A DNA stretch of 64,000 nt, taken from NCBI RefSeq assembly GCF_022647665.1, contig NZ_CP071872.1, positions 3,224,001 to 3,288,000 on the forward strand. Reading direction: 5' to 3'. The notes under the pieces were generated by a model, which saw nothing but the letters and a program-made list of their open reading frames with translations, was not told where the DNA came from and searched no databases. This document shows, piece after piece, positions 62,871-64,000 of this stretch; position 1 is the stretch's first letter; every line of letters begins with the position of its first letter. A program made the position numbers and the translations under genes. This stretch comes from Streptomyces formicae. GTDB lineage: Bacteria > Actinomycetota > Actinomycetes > Streptomycetales > Streptomycetaceae.

Positions 62871-64000
62871 CTACTTTGCGGTGGGCTTGAGGTTCTTGAG
62901 GGTGAGGATCATGTCCGTCCCCCTTGTCACGACGGGGACGTAGGCGGCCTTGCCCTGCTGGGGCCAGCCCGTCCAGCGGGCGGAGTTGATGTTGACGAAC
63001 CACACCCCGGAGAACAGCGGCGCGTAGGGGACCTCGTCGAGGACGGTCCGCTGCAGCTTCTGGCCGAGCTCCTTGATCTCGGCCTCGGATGCGGCCTTCT
63101 CCAGTTCGCGCAGCGTGTCTTCGTCGGCTCGGTCTCGCCAGCGGATGACGTTGCCCACGGCGGCGGACTTTCCGAGGGGAACGTACTGGGCGGGATCGAG
63201 GATCCCGGAGAAGGCGGCGTAGATGCCATCGCCGCTCCCGGAGAAGTTGATCGCGAGGTCGAAGTCGCCCTTCTGCAGGGCCGGTCCGAAGTTGCTTCCC
63301 GGTATCGAGTCGACCTTCACGTCGAGGCCGAGGCTCTCCTTCCACTGCTGGCGCATGCCCTTGGAGTACGCGCTCCAGTTGGCGTACTCCTGCACGGTGC
63401 CGAGACTGAGCCGGTACTCCTTCCCACCCTTGGACAGTGCGCCCCCCGACACCTTGTACCCGGCGGCCGCGAGCTCCCTCTTGGCCTCGGCGGTGTTCTG
63501 GGTGACCACGTTGTCCTGGCAATCGGGGGCGGTCCAGTCCCGGTAGATCTGCACGTCGAGGCCACAGGCGTCGGCGGGGCGCTGTCCGGTCGGTGACAGC
63601 TCGACGAGCGAGGCGCGGTCCAGCGCGAGGGAGAGCGCGCGGCGTACGTGGACGTCGTTCAGCGGCGGCTTGGCGTTGTTGATCAGCAGCGACTCCTGAC
63701 CGCCGGTCGGGATCGCCTGGTAGACGTTGGTCGTGGGGTTCTTCGCCACGAACTCCTTGTCGGCGTTGGCCCAGGCGATCGTGGCGAAGTCGATGTCGCC
63801 CTTGAGGAGCCGGGGCTTGGTGGAGTCCGGGCCGCCGGTGGCGAGGAGCTTCACCTGCTTCATCGGCAGTGCGCCGTTCCAGTAGTCGCTGCGGGTCCGC
63901 AACGTGATCTGCTGGCCGGTGAACTGAGCGAGGGTCACGGGCCCCGTGCCCACGGGGTCGGGGTTGGTCCAGGTCTTCACGTTCTGCTTGGACCAGATGT
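62871..64000 (-). CDS. Oligopeptide/family 5 solute-binding protein (C-terminal part, cut by window edge)
   Basis: At least 376 residues of an SBP_bac_5 extracellular binding protein that captures peptides for the transporter (GTGPVTLAQFT, SLLINNAKPPLNDVHVRRAL, FSGVWFVNINS). The lipoprotein or signal region lies beyond the window. First known gene of the leftward operon within the window. Confidence 0.92.
   Translation of the reverse strand, partial: IWSKQNVKTWTNPDPVGTGPVTLAQFTGQQITLRTRSDYWNGALPMKQVKLLATGGPDSTKPRLLKGDIDFATIAWANADKEFVAKNPTTNVYQAIPTGGQESLLINNAKPPLNDVHVRRALSLALDRASLVELSPTGQRPADACGLDVQIYRDWTAPDCQDNVVTQNTAEAKRELAAAGYKVSGGALSKGGKEYRLSLGTVQEYANWSAYSKGMRQQWKESLGLDVKVDSIPGSNFGPALQKGDFDLAINFSGSGDGIYAAFSGILDPAQYVPLGKSAAVGNVIRWRDRADEDTLRELEKAASEAEIKELGQKLQRTVLDEVPYAPLFSGVWFVNINSARWTGWPQQGKAAYVPVVTRGTDMILTLKNLKPTAK

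Noticed and set aside
1..64000. tRNA or rRNA genes, CRISPR array, prophage or integrative element
   Set aside because: No cloverleaf sequences, regularly spaced repeats, integrase or phage genes were seen.

Overview
The window is a stretch of high-GC actinobacterial chromosome, almost certainly Streptomyces. Evidence: very strong third-position G/C bias, purine-rich ribosome binding sites, frequent GTG/TTG starts, ATGA stop/start overlaps, and a gene order (idi, a TagGH-type exporter, a complete hopanoid cluster with its own dxs, an XRE-cupin regulator plus a tiny membrane protein) that matches what is known for Streptomyces hopanoid loci. No tRNA, rRNA, CRISPR array or intact insertion sequence was seen. 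Both window ends cut genes: a LacI-type regulator at the left and a peptide-binding protein at the right.

Layout. 1-5.7 kb: LacI regulator (partial) and three secreted peptidases (M1 aminopeptidase; S15 Xaa-Pro peptidase and M14 carboxypeptidase in one overlapping unit). 5.7-19.4 kb: BCCT osmolyte transporter with a hairpin over its start site, D-amino-acid oxidase, an unrecognised two-domain protein, an ABC-F protein, Tex, a SCO6745-type protein, GlxA and PfpI proteins, enoyl-CoA hydratase, an HdeD-like membrane protein and an RsbW-like ATPase. 19.4-23.4 kb: idi, methyltransferase, CDF metal exporter and galE, all leftward. 23.8-30.8 kb: a rightward, tightly coupled set (two CDP-alcohol phosphatidyltransferases, a LicC/PntC-like nucleotidyltransferase, a glycerol-1-phosphate-dehydrogenase-like enzyme, a GT2 glycosyltransferase, and TagG/TagH-like exporter proteins) that looks like a pathway for an undescribed surface glycopolymer. 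31.2-43.2 kb: hopanoid biosynthesis (hpnC, hpnD, a 43-residue protein, hpnE, polyprenyl synthase, shc, hpnG, hpnH, a MITE-like insert, dxs, class III aminotransferase), followed by XRE-cupin regulator and small membrane protein. In this pathway dxs and idi feed IPP/DMAPP, the polyprenyl synthase makes farnesyl diphosphate, HpnCDE make squalene, Shc cyclises it, HpnH/HpnG add and trim the adenosyl side chain, and the aminotransferase probably makes aminobacteriohopanetriol.

44-55 kb: protein phosphatase, GH36 alpha-galactosidase, a candidate c-di-AMP (ydaO) riboswitch in front of a LysM-M23 cell wall hydrolase that carries a frameshift, SGNH hydrolase, PfkB kinase, TetR regulator, amidase remnant, Glu/Leu/Phe/Val dehydrogenase behind a TetR-type palindrome, an AhpD-like protein and an UlaG-like metallo-hydrolase. 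55.1-58 kb is a degraded patch: FG-GAP fragment, transposase N-terminus remnant, small monooxygenase-fold protein, a sensor kinase whose phospho-acceptor histidine is replaced by glutamine, and a second fragment of the UlaG-like gene. 58-64 kb: a secreted polysaccharide-lyase-like protein and a leftward oligopeptide ABC transporter operon whose last ATPase gene also carries a one-base frameshift. Both frameshifts look like loss of one C from a C run, so assembly error must be excluded before calling them pseudogenes.
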